A DNA stretch of 64,000 bases, taken from positions 12,224,222 to 12,288,221 of the forward strand of contig OY759222.1 of NCBI GenBank assembly GCA_963662175.1, read 5' to 3'. The stretch comes from Aradus depressus (Eukaryota; Arthropoda; Insecta; Hemiptera; Aradidae). The translations under genes were made by a program, and so were the position numbers. Below, piece after piece: positions 11,197 through 23,385 of this stretch (position 1 is the stretch's first letter; each line of letters starts with the position of its first letter). The notes beneath the pieces are model-generated. The model was not told where the DNA came from, ran no database searches, and saw only the letters and a program-made list of their open reading frames with translations.

Positions 11197-11268
11197 TAAA
11201 ACAAACTTATTTTTTGAAATATTGTCTAAAGTGGAATAGACAATATTTCAAAAAATAAGTTTGTTTTA
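11197..11268. repeat. Perfect 32-bp inverted repeat with 8-bp loop
   Basis: Arms 11197-11228 and 11237-11268 are exact complements. The upstream flank (11158-11200, GAACGCGGACATATTGTG) recurs inverted near 19186-19222, so this is part of a dispersed element. Confidence 0.85.
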
Positions 11269-11483
11269 TTCAATTTTATTTTCACTGCGGCACAGAAACA
11301 TTAAAATGCCAATACTTCTCCGGGGAAAATTCATCATTTTGTTATGATGTACGTTTTCTTTAGTTAATACTTCGTTAATCGTAAATCTGTTTATGTTAAT
11401 AAAGGCCCTGAATAAGGCACTCAGTATCGAAATGCTTGGTAGAAATTCGTTTTTTTATAGATCGCATCCTGCGTCGTTGTAAA

Positions 11484-12120
11484 AAATATAAGGTTCAATG
11501 GTGAATCCAGCAGTTCTTGTAAATATAAGGTTCAATGGTGAATCCAGCAGTTCTTGTAAATATAAGGTTCAATGGTGAATCCAGCAGTTCTTGTAAATAT
11601 AAGGTTCAATGGTGAATCCAGCAGTTCTTGTAAATATAAGGTTCAATGGTGAATCCAGCAGTTCTTGTAAATATAAGGTTCAATGGTGAATCCAGCAGTT
11701 CTTGTAAATATAAGGTTCAATGGTGAATCCAGCAGTTCTTGTAAATATAAGGTTCAATGGTGAATCCAGCAGTTCTTGTAAATATAAGGTTCAATGGTGA
11801 ATCCAGCAGTTCTTGTAAATATAAGGTTCAATGGTGAATCCAGCAGTTCTTGTAAATATAAGGTTCAATGGTGAATCCAGCAGTTCTTGTAAATATAAGG
11901 TTCAATGGTGAATCCAGCAGTTCTTGTAAATATAAGGTTCAATGGTGAATCCAGCAGTTCTTGTAAATATAAGGTTCAATGGTGAATCCAGCAGTTCTTG
12001 TAAATATAAGGTTCAATGGTGAATCCAGCAGTTCTTGTAAATATAAGGTTCAATGGTGAATCCAGCAGTTCTTGTAAATATAAGGTTCAATGGTGAATCC
12101 AGCAGTTCTTGTAAATATTT
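11484..12120. repeat. 37-bp satellite, 17 essentially identical copies
   Basis: GGTTCAATGG recurs every 37 bp from 11492 to 12084. I saw no substitutions between units by eye. The array ends in TTCTTGTAAATATTT. Confidence 0.97.
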
Positions 12121-12466
12121 TTACATTTATTCCTTTCAATAAAATTTTCCCAGAAAGGATGTGGTCGACCATCTGTGTCGCTATTTTGTATTGAATTCCA
12201 ACCCGGATTTTTCATTTGAACACAAAATGGGATGTAATTTTGTCACGCTTGTTCATATGAGTTGCCTCGAACTGGAAAAAGTTCAACATAATGTAACAAT
12301 ATGGAACCGCATGAGAGAATAAATAATCTATGTTATAGGGTATGTGGTACAAAAAGTACACACATTGACATGTGAAATTATTGTTAAAATTACATTTTTT
12401 GTAAAGAAAAGGGGTAGCGAAAAGTTAGAAATTTTTATGGGAACAATAGTAGGAAGTGGCAACAGT
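12121..12466. other. No gene recognised
   Basis: AT-rich single-copy-looking DNA between the satellite and a SINE-A. Confidence 0.3.
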
Positions 12467-12810
12467 GGGCGCCGGTAGCTCAGTGGTATGCGTGCTTGCC
12501 TTCTGAGCTCAAGAACGTGGGTTCGAAACCCGACCGAGGTCCTTAGTTTATTTTATCTGGGAGGTAAAATAAACTTAGGCACGCCGTCCTTCGGATGGGA
12601 CGTTAAGCGATGGTCCCGAGCCTGTACGATGTCAGGTACTCGTTAAAGACCCCTGCCCTAGGTGAATAAAAATTTAGGGTAGGCAAAATTTAAGACTCCC
12701 ATAGTAGAGTCGGGCTCATGTTCACGAAAGTGACGAAGGGGCGCTCTGGTAGTAGGCGATATGACCTCTTAGTTAAGCCCCGGGCATGAGTCATAAAACC
12801 AAAAAAAAAA
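12467..12810 (+). mobile_element. SINE-A, nearly full length, A-rich end
   Basis: Intact box A and box B (GGTTCGAAACCCGACCGAGG). It ends CATAAAACC followed by an A run instead of the CCTAA units. Confidence 0.88.
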
Positions 12811-12990
12811 CCAACGAACATTGTTTCCATATTAACTCAAGCAGACAACAGAATGATTAATAGAGTTGACAGCATCTTTTCAATGTACTATATGTATGTG
12901 CATAGCAGTGTAGTGCTATATGCATAGCACTCACTACACTGGACACAAACTCACAGCACCGTCACCACACACATCCACTCAAGTCATTAT

Positions 12991-13035
12991 AAGGCCCTGA
13001 AGAAGAAAATAAATAGTTTTCGAAACGTTGGCCAA
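12991..13035 (+). ncRNA. Hammerhead-like core motif
   Basis: GGCC-CTGAAGA, a stem (GAAAA/TTTTC) and GAAA at 13022-13025, then CGTT-GGCC; GGCC on both sides could close stem I. Stem III is not evident, so ribozyme activity is uncertain. Confidence 0.35.
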
Positions 13036-13444
13036 ATTTTGCATTTTCTTTTACACGACAGAACCTCGATTTCCTTCTACACAGACAACGGATGTTCAAT
13101 AAATTAGAAATTATTTTTATGATTACCAATGAAAAATTAAAATAAGAAATAAATTAAAGAAGAAACATCGAATATAATAATTAACAAAAAGTGAACAGAA
13201 AGTTTGAACAAAATGTACAATAAAAAAATGTATTTACAACGACATAACATTTGTTCTTAAACCCCAGGAGCTCCAGAACACCTCCACAAGCATCAAGGTC
13301 AAGACCACCACTGAGGTAAACAGTGAGACACGAAAGAACTCAACAATTTTGTAAACAAACTCCAAAATAAATAGTAAATAAGAAACTTTTACAATTAATT
13401 GAAAACTTTTTTAGAAGGGAAAGGTTAGAACAGTTATTTCACCA

Positions 13445-13605
13445 CCAAGCTTCACAGCTGAAAAAAAGAACGTTTGTCATTAGTAATTGTGATGTAGTGC
13501 AGTGTGTGGCTGCACTGCTGAGGTACGTGACCGAAGAGGAATCCAGGCTAGTCCTGGAGCAGGTCCCTCTGCCATGCCAGCTTGAGGCGTCCAGGTGGAT
13601 TTGTG
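13445..13605. repeat. Dispersed repeat shared with 4955-5065
   Basis: Same GCAGGTCCCTCTGCCATGCC block and TTGAGGCGTCC extension. No gene seen around it. Confidence 0.6.
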
Positions 13606-13827
13606 TGTAGAGTGTTCGTGGGTAATTGCAGAATAAGAGGATTAGCGTGTATAAAAAAAAATAAATAAAATCCAATATTTTGATTGAGTTGTGGCGAGTT
13701 TTATGTGTGAGAGAGATGAAATAAATTGTGGTTTAAATCATGGAGTGGTAGAGAGAGATCTTCAAGAAAAGTTTGAGTGAGCAAACAAAAAAAATTTTTT
13801 TTTTTTTAAAAGTACTATTTAGTTAAT

Positions 13828-14003
13828 ATGACTCATGCTCGGGCTTAAGAGGTCATATCGTCTACAACCAGAGCACTCTTTCTTCACGCTGGTGAACATG
13901 AGCCCGACTCTCAAGTTTTTTTTACCTTCAAGTTAAAATAAACTAATGGCCTTGGCCGGGTTTCGAACGCTCGATCTTGAGCTTAGTAAGCAAGCACGCA
14001 TTT
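13828..14003 (-). mobile_element. SINE-A, internally deleted
   Basis: 3' part (CATGCTCGGGCTTAAGAGG...GAACATGAGCCCGACTCT) joins directly to the AAGTTTTTTTTACCT and head region; head ends at GCAAGCACGCA. Confidence 0.75.
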
Positions 14004-14149
14004 TTTAATTTCACTATTTCTTTTATTTAGATAATTTTTATTTTATTATTTGTATTACTGTTATTTATAATATTTACTGCATTACAATATTTAGTTTATA
14101 ATACTTACTTTATGTGACATTATGCTGTTTTTTTTTGGTATTTTATTGT

Positions 14150-14460
14150 AAAAATATTTGATGGTTGTCATCAGTACTGCCCACAGCTGTCCTTGCCGAA
14201 GAGGGACTTGTGAGGTTGTGGGCTGCTCTCTGCTTCTCCCAGGTACTTTCTCAGTTGACTGAAGGCTGGACACTGGAAGAAGTGGTGGATGGCGTCTGGA
14301 CACCACAGCTATCCTCCCTGTTGAAGAGATAGGTTCACTCCTCCCAACGTCCATCTAGCCAGTCTCTCTCTATACAGCCGTATTTGGAATATAAGTCTCG
14401 TCCTCTCGATGTTTGTTCTTAGCTTCAAGTACTTCTTGCAGCATTAGATGTCTGTTTTTC
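14150..14460 (-). pseudogene. LINE C-terminal remnant
   Basis: The minus strand can be read with stops as RLYRERLARWTLGGV and DAIHHFFQCPAFSQLRKYL, resembling the H-x(n)-C segment at the end of LINE ORF2. Clade not assignable. Confidence 0.4.
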
Positions 14461-14726
14461 AATAAAATATCAAACAGTATGTATTAAAATATCACTAAAC
14501 ATTGAGAGAAATAAATAAATAGAGAGATCAATCAGGGTATCGAAATGAATTTTATCTTTTAAGTTTTTGAAAGAAATATTTTTTAAATAATCAAATAACC
14601 TACCTACTCAAAAAAATAAAACAAAGAACAGAAAGTCTTTTCATAAAACCAAATCGGAACAAAAATCAATATTATTTTTTTTAAACAAATAAATAAAATC
14701 CGTAATAAAAACAATGCCATTATAGG

Positions 14727-14900
14727 ACTTATAATTGTACCAACCACCTTTGTACACATCATTCCGCCTCCTCCTTCCCCTCTCGAATTCAATTCATACT
14801 GATAATAGTGATTATAAGAAAGTCCCTCGCAGATTATCGCTATACGATATATTATTAGCCCGTAAGATAGAAAACCGCTGACAAAGAAAACCGCTGATGC
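14727..14900. repeat. DR-C dispersed repeat copy
   Basis: Shares the ACCAACCACCTTTGTACA start, the CCCTCTNNAATTCA block and the CAGCGGTTT/AAACCGCTG region with 16365-16570; weaker copies are near 3375-3470, 15355-15425 and 17225-17380. Confidence 0.5.
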
Positions 14901-14966
14901 CAACACAATACTTCTTATACCCCGTAATGGTATTATGGAAAGAATTTGAGAGCAAGGAGAAGAAAG

Positions 14967-15041
14967 AATTTTGGATAGACAAAATTATATAAATTTTGGA
15001 TAGACAAAATTATATCAATTTTGGATAGACAAAGTTATATC
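14967..15041. repeat. 25-bp tandem repeat, three units
   Basis: TTTTGGATAGACAAA recurs at 14969, 14994 and 15019. Confidence 0.9.
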
Positions 15042-15734
15042 AATTTTTTAATATGAGATTTATTATTTTCTTTCATCATTTTATCTCTTTTATTAGAGTT
15101 TTAGACCTCATAATTTTTTAGTATATATATATTTGATATCATATTATTGTTGGGGGAATCATTGTTGCTAGTAATCCTAAAAAGGATTATTGTGAGGTTG
15201 AGACACAATCTGTTTTATTGACTCGTCGGGAAATTGTAGGCTGAAGCTAAGCGAGTATTGAGAAGACATCGATTCCCCTCCTCCATCACCAGTTCCGAAC
15301 AGGAAATACAGTGAGATTTTTACTATAGAACTATAGAAAATCAGAATCGAGTTTTAATATATTTTTGTACAAATCACTTTCCCCCCCCCCCCCCCCCCCT
15401 CAATTTCATTTCATACTGGAGAAGAAGAATACATTGACACGAAATTTCATATGTGTATGCAGATTTTTAGCCAAATCGACAAGAGAATGAGGAGGTACAG
15501 TATACTGCCATAAGAAAAAATAATAATATGTTTAGGGCTATAGGCTTTTCAAATTGTCTAAACTTATCCATTTAAGTTGTCCAAGTTCTATAACAAAGTT
15601 TTCGAACATGTTTATAACTTATGACAGATCTCACAACATCCCAACTCTCATGAAGTTAAGCTCAAAAATGTTTTGTACGCTTAATTTTTAGAGCTCCTTA
15701 ACACTAAAGTAAGTTTGAGGCGAATGTTACAACT

Positions 15735-16083
15735 CACAACTCAGTTACTGTCAGATATTCGATGTTGAGTTTTAAAATTAATTTTAGGTTTTTCGATCAT
15801 AAGAATTCAAAAATTAAAAGATATTTCATGTTTTATGTCTATGAATATATCGATATGAAATTTTGTATGTAGATCCTTTTGAATTTGGCCTAAGGGAAGA
15901 GGGGGGACGGAGGGTTACAGAAAGGATTTAATTCATAAAATTTCAAACTAACGATGTATTGTCTCGTTACGAAATTTTATATTTAGATTCATAAAGACGA
16001 CACCTATTCATTTTCAGCCAATTCGACCAAGGGAACAGAGAGGTAGGAGGAAGGACTTAATTCATAAATCTAATCTATCAATA
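15735..16083 (+). repeat. DR-A copy, diverged
   Basis: Contains GATATTCGATGTTGAGTTTT and two ATATCGATATGAAATTTTGT-like modules; a smaller piece lies at 15400-15500. Confidence 0.5.
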
Positions 16084-16085
16084 TA

Positions 16086-16275
16086 GTTAGTTAATGTGAC
16101 TCATGCCCGGGCTATAACTACAAAGTCATATCGCCTACTACCAGAGCGCTCTTTCGTCCCATTGGTGCACTCTTCGAACTACTCCCAAATCTTGCCTACC
16201 CAGGTTGAGTAATTTAAGGGTCTTACGAGTAACGCTAAACTTAACGTTCCATCCGAAGGACGGAGTACTCGTACG
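16086..16275 (-). mobile_element. SINE-A fragment, degraded
   Basis: TGACTCATGCCCGGGCTATAACTA through CATCCGAAGGACGGAG; tRNA-like head lost. Confidence 0.75.
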
Positions 16276-16364
16276 TCCTGGGTACCGCAAGCAGTTCTCA
16301 TAGCCCTCTCAGCGAGACGCAAAATAAAAAAAATATGTGATGTGACCTTAACAAGACTTTATTA

Positions 16365-16570
16365 TACCAACCACCTTTGTACAAAGGAGACCCCCTCTAA
16401 AATTCATTTCAGAATGTCATTACTGTGTGTATGTTAGTGTCAGCGGTTTCTTTGTTTCATTGTACAGCGCAATTCTGAGAGTGACTTTCTTATATCAAGT
16501 ATATTAATTTGAGATGGGGAAGTGGGAGCGTGAAGGATTTGCACAAAGATGGTTAGCATAAAAATTACCT
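16365..16570. repeat. DR-C dispersed repeat copy
   Basis: Second good copy of the element described at 14727-14900. Confidence 0.5.
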
Positions 16571-16630
16571 GTTATAGCCGCATCACATACATTCCATTTC
16601 CCTCCTTATTAATAAAAGAAAAAACTACTA

Positions 16631-16974
16631 AGGTTAGCTTAGGTTTTATGACTCATGCCCGGGCTTTAACTAGTCATATCGCCTACTATCAGAGCGCACT
16701 TTCGTCACTCTGGTGGACATGAGCCCGACTCTACTGTGGGAGTTCTAAATTTTGCCTACCCTAAATTTTTATTCACCTAGGGCAAAGGTCTTTAACGAGT
16801 ACCTGACATCGTACAGGCTCGGGACCATCGCTTAATGTCCCATCCGAAGGACGGTGTGCTTAAGTTTATTTTACCTCCCAGATAAAATAAACTAAGGGCC
16901 TCGGTCGGGTTACGAACCCACAATCTTGAGCTCAGAAGTCAAGCACGCATACCACTGAGCTACCGGCGCCCCCC
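16631..16974 (-). mobile_element. SINE-A, full length
   Basis: Complete copy from the AGGTTAGCTTAGG tail to CTACCGGCGCC head. A TSD was not found. Confidence 0.92.
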
Positions 16975-16975
16975 T

Positions 16976-17880
16976 ATTTGTTCGTATTGACACTATCTCA
17001 AATTTGAGGGCATTTTATTAGTTGGAAATTGAATAAGGAACATTTTTTTGTAATATACTTTTTTCCATAGAATCATCTGAGACTTTTCGGTGCCCAAGAA
17101 GCTCAGGTTATGACGATAATATCGTCATTTATTTTGAATGGAAACTGTTTTTCCATATTTTCCTGGTACTTGACCTTTTAGTCACCTCCAACCTTTCCTA
17201 AAGCTGGTTGGAAAATTTAATATTTATCATGTTACTCGGTTCATCAACTTCTGACACGTTTTTACAGATCACTCTCCCCTTTCAAATTCATACTTGCGTT
17301 ACTACTCATACTGAGTATAGTCACTTTCAAAAAAATCCAACACGTTACTTTCATATATCCAGTAACGTCAGTATAAAATAATTTTAGGGGGAAAAAAAAT
17401 TAAATTCGTTGCTATGCGTAACAATTGATTTCATTTTTTTTAGCTGCACTATTTTAAGAATTGATGATGTGGCTCACGAGGCTATATAATAACTTCTACG
17501 TTCTTGTTTTTTTATTTGTTCATGGCTTTATGAACTTAGCATACCTGCCATTTACTTACAATGGAAAATTATACTAGGTGTGCAATGCATTCATTTCTAC
17601 TGTTTGCAAAAACTGAGCTGAGTCAGTCTAAATTTATTGAATCATACTGTTAATGTGGTCGGTTAACATACAAGTAGTGCATTTGAAATGGGGCATATGA
17701 ACCGGTTTGTGATCACTGGATGGAACCGTAGGGTTTTCAAGTTTGCGCACTTTTACCGGAACTTTTTCTCGGTGTTCAACGTGAACATCTGTTCTTTATG
17801 AATACAAAAAAAACTCTTTATTCGGTTCATTGCAAGGGGCGCTATACACAAATAAAAAATTATATATATACATATTGCAT
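16976..17880. other. AT-rich stretch, no gene
   Basis: Only a weak DR-C copy (17225-17380) recognised. Confidence 0.3.
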
Positions 17881-18090
17881 ATTGTTAAAATATGATATCT
17901 TGCAGAAGCCGGGGCTTCAGACGACGGTGTAGCAGAGGTCCCCCAATGCCAAAGGTAGCGGCTCCAGAAACATTCTGCAACCGTCCTGAATCTAGTCGCT
18001 AACTCCAATATGAAGTCTCTAACGTCGGGAACACCCAGCTCCCTGCGTATCTGAAAATTCCTTACCATCCAAGGTGGCTTTATGAATATA
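17880..18090 (-). pseudogene. Jockey-like LINE C-terminal fragment
   Basis: The minus-strand frame reads PPWMVRNFQIRRELGVPDVR followed by DFILELATRFRTVAE, the APW-x-VRN...L..P.V.E.I pattern at the end of Jockey-type ORF2. Confidence 0.55.
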
Positions 18091-18419
18091 TTTATACTTT
18101 AAATAGATTTCAATGGATTTTTTTCTAGCCTTTTTGTTGACAACAGCTGTTTTTGCACAAAATTCTTTTTACTATGTGTTTTTTGTAAAAAAACGGCTCA
18201 AAAAAAGTGGTGTCCGATGGTAAACCGAAAAGGGTTTCGCCCGGATTTTTACATTTGAAATCGAAAAATTCTATTTTGCTCGAGAATTTTGTCTCTCAAT
18301 TGTTTTCAATGGGGATTTCGTTTTTCAGTGGTTATTCCTCCGTGGTATGTTCGATTTCAGATTTTTTTAGAAGTAAAGCATCGTCACCGTGTCCCCTACC
18401 ATCCTGGCAAATTTCGATG

Positions 18420-18860
18420 TGATCGGTAAAGGGGTTTAGGAGGAGTACGAGTACAACGTCTAAGAAAGAGCTTCGTAAACTCAGCTTAATAACCATATTA
18501 TTGATAGAAATGTACCTGAAAAATGTATCAAAAATATCTCGGTTGTTAGTTCGAGATACTATTAGTTTGGACCATAGTGGGAAGCACCATTCTGTCCTGT
18601 ATGAAAACATTAAACATATTTTCGCGTTCTGAGCTGGGTAGTGGACAAGCGAAGAGGATATGGTTCGCATCCGTTTCTACTTGCTGTTGGCAGGTACAGT
18701 ATGGTGAAGGTAGAATGTGTATCTTGTGCAGGTGAAATGGGAGCCGATTATGGTTAAGACGATGGCGAATGAGAGAACTTCTAGGTTATCATCGCCCTTC
18801 GCATTTGGTTTCAGCAATTGTGTCCTCTCTGAAGAAATTAGGGACCCCTTCCACGCAGTA
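18420..18860 (-). pseudogene. LINE 3' fragment (post-RNase H region)
   Basis: The minus strand reads IRHRLNHNRLPFHLHKIHIL then CTCQQQVETDANHILFACPL, i.e. a RLR-GHN-LP-HL...C-x-C...D-NHILF-C signature of LINE C-termini. Stops follow, so the remainder is 3' UTR or decayed. Confidence 0.55.
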
Positions 18861-18872
18861 GTATTATGTTCT

Positions 18873-19016
18873 TATTTGCTGATATTTATTGTAAACAATT
18901 GTTTTCCTTGTATTGATCATATTAATCTTTATGCAGAACACAGAGGTCGACTCTGCAAAACGAGTATTATGATCAATATAAGGGAAAAAATGTTTACAAT
19001 AAAGATCAGCAAATAA
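18873..19016. repeat. Inverted repeat, about 53-bp arms
   Basis: TATTTGCTGATATTTATTGT at 18873 is mirrored by ACAATAAAGATCAGCAAATA near 18996-19015; the arms include TTGATCATATTA/TATGATCAATA and flank a loop of about 36 bp. Confidence 0.75.
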
Positions 19017-19932
19017 ATTAACAAGATGAGTTTTTTTTTATTTTTTCCGAAACGTCTATTTGCTAGAGTGTAATGATCAAAAAAATAATTTGGAAGCAGA
19101 ATAAAGCTGTGAATATATATATATATTATTATATTAAAAACTTGATGTAAATTATAAATAGAAAGATATTTTATTCATTTATTACAAGTTTCCACAATAT
19201 GTCCGCGTTCCTCAACTTAGAAGTTGTAGAAAGATATTGATAGACAGTTGACAATATTACTAAATTTATTTATTTACACGTTCAATACATAAACCAAACG
19301 ACCAATTTCCTAAAATAAATAGAACTAGTCATTCAAAATACTTATCATAATTCCTTATATTAATACATTTTATTTATAATATTTTTTTTTTTACATTTAT
19401 TTATTTAAAAAATCAATTATTACTTTAAAATTAAAATAACATTCAAAGAAATCTATGATGCTGGGGTAAAGATGCAATTTTGTCAATGACAACTTAATTT
19501 AAATGCTAATAAAATGTTCTACATGATTCCTTCAAATTGAACAGCGTAAAATAATAATTAAGAATTATCACTTGAGCACTTTACCCCATCACCAGAGAAA
19601 TATATATTTTTTTAAATTTTGACATTGTCATTAATAAATAGTTTTGTGTTCAACAATTTTATTGTTATACATATGTTGTATAATATTGCACACCCCTGGT
19701 TCCAGATATATAGAACTCACAAACATAATTTTGTGAAAAATGTAAGTTTGGATTTAACTGTTTAATATTTCATTTATTTATTTAATTTCTTATTTTTTTT
19801 TCTCTCTTCAGATGCATGGATATTATAATTAATAATAATATAATACAATAACAAAGAAACAGAGAAAATATGAAACAAAATTACATTATGTATTTGACTG
19901 CGTTGTACTTTACCAGCCTAGGATGACATATA

Positions 19933-20637
19933 CAGTAGGACCTCCATATAACGAAATTGAAGGTTCCAAAGTAAAAGTTCGCTACATAGAAACTTCGTTA
20001 TAAAGAAATTGTATTTTTTTACAGTTTAAAAAAAATATAGAAATACATACATAGTATGTACAAATGTATTTAACTTGTGTTTTTATGAAATGTAACACAG
20101 GATATTTTGTATACACCTATATAAAATTAAAAATAAATAAAAACACTCAATTAGAGAAAAAAATATACATACATATGTATTTATCTGCATGAAATACGTA
20201 TATGTACATAATAAAATACAAAAAAATTTACTACATTTTACGAAGCAATAGGGAAATGTATACATATCAATTGGTATGTAATTTATTGAACTGGGAAATA
20301 TTTTCTAATATCTTGTTGAACACGTGTTTGTAACTTCTCATAGAAATGTTCACAATCGTTTAGCATTTGGAAAACATTATCAGGCACTTCTTCAATGACA
20401 GCTGGCGGGTTCTTCTATGGCGCCTCCCCTTCTCCCATTGTCGCCATTACATAATTATAATTTTAATAATAAAAATTACTTTTTGGATTTTTTTTTCGGA
20501 GCATTTTAATTCGTTATATGGAAGATTTTCTTCGTTATCTGGAAACATTTTATAATGGAATTTCATTTGTCTTTAAAAAAAAATTCGTTACAGAGAAAAT
20601 TCGTTATATAGAAGTTCGTTACGTAGAGGTTCTACTG
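19933..20637. mobile_element. Tigger/pogo-like non-autonomous element, TSD TA
   Basis: 705 bp with ends CAGTAGGACCTCCATATAAC and GTAGAGGTTCTACTG, TA at 19931-19932 and 20638-20639. GTTATATNGAA-type subterminal motifs repeat at both ends. No transposase frame. Confidence 0.8.
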
Positions 20638-20932
20638 TATTTTATTTATCATTATTTTTTTATTACAAAGTAATATTGACTTATTTACAATTTTAAGCTC
20701 TCTAGGAAAAGAACTCGCATGGCCAATAACTTACATTACATAAATTTCATGACAGAAATGTAATTTGAAATTACTTAAATTTTTCATTTATAAATAATAA
20801 GTGAATATAAATCAGTTATGAAAAATAATTTAAGAAATTAAAGAAAAAAAAAATGTGTAGTGATTGTCATAAACAGTGGGACGTCAATATCCGTGTATCA
20901 TTTGGTACAACTCCCCCACAATATATCACTGA

Positions 20933-21207
20933 GGGCACCGGTAGCTCAGTGGTATGGGTGCTTGTCTTCTGAGCTCAAGAACGTTCGTTCGAAACCCTTA
21001 GTTTATTTTAACTGGGAGGTAAAATAAACGTAAGCACACCGTCCTTCGGATGAAACGTTAAGCGATGTTTGTACGATGTCAGGTACCCGTTAAAGACCTC
21101 TACCCTAGGTGAGTAAAAATTTAGGATAAACAAAATTTAGGACTCCCACAGTAGGGTCTATGACCTTGTAGTTAAAGCCCGGACATGAGTCATAATAACT
21201 AACTAAT
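20933..21207 (+). mobile_element. SINE-A, internally deleted
   Basis: Head GAGGGCACCGGTAGCTCAGTGG present; box B eroded; lacks part of the 3' body before CTTGTAGTTAAAGCCCGG. Confidence 0.82.
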
Positions 21208-21263
21208 AATATCTTACTATCATTCATGAGGAGGTTTTAATATTCCTATATTACAACCATTTC

Positions 21264-21496
21264 ATGTTTTGTTAATTTCTCACGTTTTTCATTGATAAAA
21301 CACATTCTATTAAATAATTTCAAAATAAAATTCAGCGTAAAACTGCATATTGATAGACTTGTACGATACTTTAGTAGCGCACAATATTTGATCAAAACAC
21401 CAGCCAAAATACTACGGTAGAGGAAGGATGTCCTTGATTTGTAACATGAATATGTTACTAATAGTAACATATTTATATATAAATATATATATTTAC
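21264..21496 (-). other. Downstream flank of SINE-A 21497-21778, apparent source of a 3' transduction
   Basis: This single-copy-looking flank reappears, with a few substitutions, at 22573-22785 beside the same SINE 3' end. Confidence 0.6.
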
Positions 21497-21778
21497 TAAT
21501 TAGTTATTGCGACTCATGCCCGGGCTTTAACAACTAGGTCCTATCGCCTACTACCAGATAGCTCTTTCGTCGCTCTGGTGAACCTGAGCCCGAGTCCACT
21601 AAGGAAGTCCTAAAGTATTCACCTAAAGAAGAGGTCATTAACGAATAACTAACAGGGCGAGCTCAAGGTTTTTCTACATTCCATATAAAAAACCTAAGGC
21701 CCTCCCTAGGCCAGGTTACAAACCCGCGATCTTGAGCTCAGTAAGCAAGCACGCATACCACCTAGCTACCGGCGCCCT
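21497..21778 (-). mobile_element. SINE-A, diverged, head present
   Basis: Minus copy with tail TAGTTATTGCGACTCATGCC and head CTAGCTACCGGCGCCCTCC. Likely parent, or close relative, of the insertion at 22573-22858. Confidence 0.82.
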
Positions 21779-22330
21779 CCTAAATGGGTATATTTATATA
21801 TACAGGGATATATTTAAGTATATCTATTTTTCCCTTCATTGAATCTCTTTATTATATTTACTAAAGCACCAAAACATAAACAAACAAACCGTATTCATGT
21901 CTTTATTCCTAGCAACATCCATTCCCTTTTGATTAACATTCTCAAAAAGGTGGAATTTATGGTTTTATGGAAACAATAATTTCCAGTTTGACTGGAACTA
22001 TATTTAAATGTAACAATCTGGTTGTACTTGACTACATTATTATGTGTTGTTCATTTTTTTTTGTCTTTTTCAACAAATGTTGTCTATTTTTGAGTTTTTA
22101 ATTGAGTACGTTCACACAAACTGTCATGTTTCTCAAGATGTAATCTTTTGTTGTAATGATAGTCTGAACTATTAAAGACAGTTGAATACAAAATTGTTTA
22201 GTTCCTTCTATAATTTAACTCTTATAACATGTACAGTGTACACAAATATGTAAAATTTATTGTGGGACATTTTACAGTGAAATAAAGAGAAAATGTCAGC
22301 TAAAAATACATTTTTTATCTTTTATTTCCT

Positions 22331-23000
22331 CAGCTGTATGAAGTATAGGGGAAGTTATATAATCGGTCAAAAATTCGATGCGGAGTTTTCAGTAAATTCC
22401 GACCTCTAGATTACAAATTTGACCAAAGAAAAGAGGGGGATTAGAGGTGAGGCTAAACATAAAAACAGTAATAACTGCCAATAGAATGAATATATCGACA
22501 CGAAATTTTATATATGTGATCAAAATCCCATAAGAACAACACCTATCGAATTTCAAATCGGACAAGAGGAAATGTTTTGTTAATTTCTCACGTTTTTCGT
22601 TGATAAAATATATTCTATTAAATAATTTAAAAATAAAACAGCGTAAAACGGCATATTGACAGACTTGTACGATACTTTAGTAGCGCACAATATTTGATCA
22701 AAACACCAGTCAAAATACTATGGTGGAGGAAGGATGCCTTTGATTTGTAACATGAATAGTAACAATATATACATATATTTACTAATTAGTTGTTGTGACT
22801 AATGCCCGGGCTTTAACAACTAGGTCATATCGCCTACAACCAGAAAGATCTTTCGTCGCGGACAAGGGAAAAGGGAGGCTTAGGGGTGAGACTTAATTCA
22901 AAAAATCTAATAACTACAGTTGAAATGATTGTATTGACACAAAATTTCACATGTGAATTCTAAACAACGTAAGGACGACACATTTATTTTCAGCGGAATC
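22331..23000 (+). repeat. DR-A copy interrupted by the 22573-22858 insertion
   Basis: DR-A runs from GAAGTATAGGGGAAGTTATA to GGACAAGAGGAAA (22572) and resumes at GGACAAGGGAAAA (22860). Confidence 0.65.
22573..22858 (-). mobile_element. 5'-truncated SINE-A carrying about 215 bp of 3' flank (3' transduction)
   Basis: On the minus strand it consists of the last about 75 bp of SINE-A followed by sequence matching 21496-21264. It sits inside DR-A between imperfect direct repeats of about 13 bp (GGACAAGAGGAAA and GGACAAGGGAAAA). See findings. Confidence 0.65.
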
Positions 23001-23307
23001 GGCATGGAAAATTACGACAAAATTGAAAGAGAAAGTGTAGCGTATTCATCTCTAGTAGGCTATGTTTTTGTTTCAATAGAGTTCATACAATCTGCTGAGT
23101 GATTTGTTTAATTTCAAATTTTAATGAAAATTAATAATTATAAATTCTTCTAATTTGTGTAACGTAATAAATAACGAACAATTATTCAGTCGTTATAGTA
23201 ATCTGCTGCCAATAAACTAAAAAGTTTTTATACAAATACAATTAAATATACAAAATGGCAGACACACTTTTTACATTTTGATTTTTCTAATTTTTTAAGT
23301 AGAAAAT

Positions 23308-23385
23308 AAAATGACGACTTGGCTATTGATGATTTCATCTTATATATTATATAATATGATATCATCAATAGAGAAGTCGTCATTT
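23308..23385. repeat. Short inverted repeat
   Basis: AAATGACGACTTGGCTATTG pairs with CAATAGAGAAGTCGTCATTT, about 28-bp arms with mismatches around an AT-rich loop. Confidence 0.7.

Noticed and set aside
11484..12120. CRISPR-like array
   Set aside because: Units are directly adjacent identical 37-mers with no variable spacers, in eukaryotic DNA.
14604..14906. 100-codon minus-strand frame with membrane-like composition
   Set aside because: AT-rich chance frame overlapping a DR-C repeat; no homology recognised.
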